From: DATMXP01 sp964460935 | Lineage (GTDB): Bacteria; Acidobacteriota; Terriglobia; Terriglobales; Acidobacteriaceae | Reading direction: 5' to 3' | Assembly (NCBI GenBank): GCA_964460935.1 | Contig: CAYWSM010000202.1 | Coordinates: 1-64,000 of the forward strand | Length of the DNA: 64,000 bases | Part shown: positions 61,346-64,000 of the stretch, piece by piece | Layout: each line of letters begins with the position of its first letter | How positions within the stretch are numbered: the stretch's first letter is position 1 | Made by a program: the position numbers and the translations under genes | The notes under the pieces: generated by a model | The model's database searches: none | Told to the model about the DNA's origin: nothing | What the model saw: only the letters and a program-made list of their open reading frames with translations

Positions 61346-61405
61346 ATAAAGTGTGGCTAAGGAGTACGTAAATTGTTCGTAAGGGTTCCGCCGAGGAAGG
61401 GGTTA

Positions 61406-62104
61406 TCAGTCGCCGGGTTCGAAGCGATACCCTACCCAACGATCGGTCAGCACATAAACAGGTTCAGCAGGATTAGCCTCTATTTTTTTGCGCAGTTGGC
61501 CCACGAAAACTCTTAGGTATTCCGGTTGCTCGGTGCTGTTGTCGCCCCAGATAGCTGAGAGTAACGCACGATGTTGGATTACCCGATGCGGATGTTGTGC
61601 CATAAAAACAAGCAAATCAAATTCTTTAGGAGTAAGGCGAACTTCTCTTTCTTTGACTCGCACCACTCGTGTAGCAAGATCGATGCTGAAATCGCCAACT
61701 TCAATAAACTCTGGAATATTCGATTCAACTTTCGGTGTACGTCTCAGATTTGCTCGGACGCGCGCCAGGAGCTCGTTCATGCTGAATGGTTTGGTGACGT
61801 AATCATCGGCGCCGGCGTCCAGTGCTCCAATCTTTTGCTCCTCCTGGTTGCGAACAGAAAGCACAATGATCGGCACGGCTGAGACAGCTCGAACACGGCG
61901 GCAGAGTTCAATCCCATTCATATTCGGCATTGCCAGGTCTGTGATGATTAGATGAGGAGACCAATCCTTCATAACCTCCAATGCCATTTCGCCTTCATTC
62001 GCGGTTCGCACGTCGTAACCCTGAACCGATAATGAGGTTCGAAGAACGCGCGTAATTTGTGACTCATCATCGACAACAAGAACACGCGTACGTTCTGTCA
62101 TCAA
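61406..62104 (-). CDS. kdpE: KdpE-type response regulator
   Basis: A protein of 232 residues. The receiver is intact ('VVDDESQITRVLRTSLSVQGYDV', 'LIITDLAMPNMNG', 'ADDYVTKPFSMNELLARV'). The OmpR-type winged helix is typical of KdpE ('VRLTPKEFDLLVFMAQHPHRVIQHRALLSAIWG', 'YLRVFVGQLRKKIEANP'). It activates kdp transcription under potassium limitation or salt stress. Its start overlaps the stop of the N-terminal kdpD gene (ATGA), so both are made together. Confidence 0.94.
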   Translation of the reverse strand: MMTERTRVLVVDDESQITRVLRTSLSVQGYDVRTANEGEMALEVMKDWSPHLIITDLAMPNMNGIELCRRVRAVSAVPIIVLSVRNQEEQKIGALDAGADDYVTKPFSMNELLARVRANLRRTPKVESNIPEFIEVGDFSIDLATRVVRVKEREVRLTPKEFDLLVFMAQHPHRVIQHRALLSAIWGDNSTEQPEYLRVFVGQLRKKIEANPAEPVYVLTDRWVGYRFEPGD

Positions 62105-63255
62105 CGCACCTCTTGAGTAACAATGTGCACGTCAACTCCAGGTGCATCTTCAAGGAAGGTCTGAATGGCTCTCAGGTAGAGATATTTCTGCCAACCCGTA
62201 CGGGCTGAGCGGCCGAAGATCACTTGCGTCACGTGGTTTTCACGCACAAACTTGGCCATCTCCTCCGCCACTCGCTTCCTCTTTCCTCTCACCCTGATAA
62301 CGCGAGCACCCAGATTCTCCGCGAAACGTATATTCTCCGCCAACGTATGTTGATCTTCAGGGCGAGCGTCCAACCCAATATCGACATACACAACGTAGAG
62401 CTCTCCGCCGACCCCTTGCGCCATTCGTGAGCCGCGTGCAATCAGATACTGTGCAGCAGGATTGGAGCTGATCCCGACAGCAATCCGCTCTCTCACTGAG
62501 GCCGCCTGGTGAACCTCGTCTTTCGCCAGATAGGCATCGAGACTGCGATCGACCACCTGTGTTACCTGCCGCAACGCCAGTTCACGGAGCGCAATGAGAT
62601 TCCCAGGGCGGAAAAAATGCGATAGGGCTCGCTCCGAGCGATCCGTAGGATACACATCGCCGCGGGTCATCCGTTTCTGAAGCGCTTGCGGAGTGACGTC
62701 CGCCATTACAATCTCGTCGACTCGTTGCATCACCCAATCGGGCACAGTTTCTCGGACTTGCACCCCTGTGATCTGCTGAATCGTCGGACCCAGACTCTCG
62801 ATGTGCTGCACGTTCATCGTGGATAGCACGTCGATCTTGGTATCCAGCAGTTTGAGGACGTCCTCATATCGCTTGCGGTGTCTGCTGCCATCAATGTTTG
62901 TGTGGGCTAGTTCGTCGACAAGCGCAACTTGTGGTTTACGCGCGAGAATGGCATCGACATCCATCTCTTCGAACTGTGTTCCTTTGTAGTTGAGGCTCTT
63001 CTTCGGAATCGCCTCAAGCTTCGATGCAAGCTCCGCGGTCGCTTTGCGACCATGGCTCTCCACGACTCCGACGACGACATCCTCGCCGCGGCTCGCTCGC
63101 CGTAGCGCTTCGCTAAGCATGCTATATGTTTTACCGACACCCGGAGCATAGCCCAGGAACAACTTGAGAATTCCGTGCGTTTTCTGGGGCGCAACCTCTT
63201 CCAGCCATTGATCGGGCGTCTTCAGCACACGCGAATATTCTATGCGGCAAAGCAT
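62101..63255 (-). CDS. kdpD: N-terminal KdpD/Usp domains as a separate protein
   Basis: A protein of 384 residues, against about 890 for full KdpD. The KdpD domain carries Walker A 'GYAPGVGKT' near 35-43 and 'VGVVESHGRKATAEL', with 'VDELAHTNIDGSRHRKRYEDV' as the Walker B-like part. A Usp-like domain follows (about 245-384). No DUF4118, HAMP or kinase domain is present, and the frame ends cleanly with an ATGA overlap into kdpE. The missing sensor-kinase half is encoded by the divergent gene 65 bases away. Confidence 0.93.
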   Translation of the reverse strand: MLCRIEYSRVLKTPDQWLEEVAPQKTHGILKLFLGYAPGVGKTYSMLSEALRRASRGEDVVVGVVESHGRKATAELASKLEAIPKKSLNYKGTQFEEMDVDAILARKPQVALVDELAHTNIDGSRHRKRYEDVLKLLDTKIDVLSTMNVQHIESLGPTIQQITGVQVRETVPDWVMQRVDEIVMADVTPQALQKRMTRGDVYPTDRSERALSHFFRPGNLIALRELALRQVTQVVDRSLDAYLAKDEVHQAASVRERIAVGISSNPAAQYLIARGSRMAQGVGGELYVVYVDIGLDARPEDQHTLAENIRFAENLGARVIRVRGKRKRVAEEMAKFVRENHVTQVIFGRSARTGWQKYLYLRAIQTFLEDAPGVDVHIVTQEVR

Positions 63256-63320
63256 AAGTTTTCCGTAAAGAGCACAACACTACCATCTGCAATTCCGTTC
63301 CGTGACGGTACAATCCTGCC

Positions 63321-64000
63321 GTGAGAAACGTTAAGCGCTCAGTGGTTCGATATGCTGTCGCACTCCTGACAGTAGTCGCCTTGACCGTATTTTATCGGCG
63401 TGTGCTGCATGTTAACCCCACGACTGTGGCGCTTACATTCTTAGTCCTGGTCCTGTTAACGTCGGCAAACTGGGGTTTTCGACTCGCCTGCCTGATGGCG
63501 ATTAGTGCGACTGCTGCTTTCAATTTCTTCTTTCTTCCACCCGTCGGCACCTTCACGATTACTGACCCACAGAACTGGATTGCACTCATCGCATTCCTGC
63601 TTACCGCCCTCATCGCAAGTGATCTGGCGGAACGAGCACGCCGAGAAGCGGAGCAGGCTAATAATCGTCGGCGCGAGGTGGAGAGGCTTTATGCGTTGAG
63701 CCAATCGCTTCTCACGAATGAAAACGTAATGGAACTGTTGAACATCATTCCGTCGCGCGTTACATCGATCTTTGGTTTGCCCGGAATGGCCTTGTTATCG
63801 CAATTCAAGGACAACACCATCTACCGCTCCAGCCCCGACTTTCAATTTGATAGCGGCACAATGCGGGCCACAGCGGCTCGTGGCGAACTTGCCGTAGCTA
63901 ACGGGCTCTCGTACGTTCCATTGCGTATTGGTGTTCGTACATCGGGTGCACTCGCGATAGCCCCTACCAATCTCTCACGGGAAACTCTGGAGGCTATCGG
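63321..64000 (+). CDS. DUF4118 sensor histidine kinase (KdpD C-terminal half), partial
   Basis: The open frame runs from a GTG at 63321 off the right edge (226 codons visible); an upstream ribosome site is weak, so the start could shift. Four closely packed membrane segments ('VALLTVVALTVFYRRVL', 'TVALTFLVLVLLTS', 'LACLMAISATAAFNFFFLPPVGTFTI', 'WIALIAFLLTALIASDLAERAR') form the DUF4118 sensor of KdpD, with the telltale 'FNFFFLPPVGTF-T-DP-N' loop. A GAF-like region begins near 130. Kinase domains are expected beyond the edge. Confidence 0.85.
   Translation, partial: MRNVKRSVVRYAVALLTVVALTVFYRRVLHVNPTTVALTFLVLVLLTSANWGFRLACLMAISATAAFNFFFLPPVGTFTITDPQNWIALIAFLLTALIASDLAERARREAEQANNRRREVERLYALSQSLLTNENVMELLNIIPSRVTSIFGLPGMALLSQFKDNTIYRSSPDFQFDSGTMRATAARGELAVANGLSYVPLRIGVRTSGALAIAPTNLSRETLEAI

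Overview
The window most likely comes from an acidobacterium of the Terriglobia/Koribacter type. This is inferred from gene content, not from a database search. The pointers are an M13 peptidase, CRTAC1/UnbV and YVTN beta-propeller proteins, an HzsA-like cytochrome, Clp-N and PilZ proteins, acidobacterial-style tandem 'KDGSYQ' secreted proteins, many outer-membrane barrels and a split KdpD. GC content is moderately high by eye. I saw no tRNA, rRNA, CRISPR array, transposase or phage gene.

Layout. 1-5.4 kb: the end of an M13 peptidase, a decayed gene fragment, two secreted paralogues, a CYTH protein, and a membrane-protein/methyltransferase pair. 5.4-12.1 kb: sthA, a GAF-GGDEF diguanylate cyclase, a RodZ-like protein behind a near-consensus promoter, then the methyl-cycle genes metK and ahcY. 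12.2-17.8 kb: a Clp-N protein, a PadR regulator whose start codon sits in a 38-bp symmetric operator, its membrane partner, an Smr-like protein and tldD/tldE. 17.8-22.4 kb: a response regulator with a degenerate receiver, a PilZ protein, a ferritin-like protein, and a radical SAM/SPASM gene with paired CRP/FNR-like sites. 22.5-28.6 kb: a LytTR regulator, purS, glmS, a VOC protein and a coupled SDR/HAD/gluconokinase operon.

28.7-33.5 kb: divergent glyoxylate-shunt genes (aceA, aceB), with a TPR protein ending in a Fis-like helix-turn-helix following aceB. 33.8-43 kb: seven closely packed genes, the first four junctions touching or nearly touching. They begin with a DAHP synthase and continue with an HzsA-like cytochrome, a CRTAC1 protein, a YVTN-propeller diheme cytochrome, a Reg_prop-like propeller, an atypical Rid protein and a solute-binding protein. 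This is the best candidate for an undescribed system. 43-49.3 kb: an outer-membrane protein, then a xylose locus (xylA, small membrane protein, SSS symporter, LacI regulator).

49.4-54.6 kb: a histidine kinase, an OmpR/PhoB-type regulator, a cupredoxin-like protein and a porin. Two matching arrays of three TGAC(A/G) repeats at exact 11-bp steps lie upstream of the regulator gene and of the porin unit, suggesting a Pho-like regulon. 54.6-64 kb: the complete kdp system (kdpFABC, a 28-residue membrane peptide, a barrel gene after kdpC, kdpE). KdpD is split into an N-terminal KdpD/Usp gene and a divergently transcribed sensor-kinase half that runs off the right edge.
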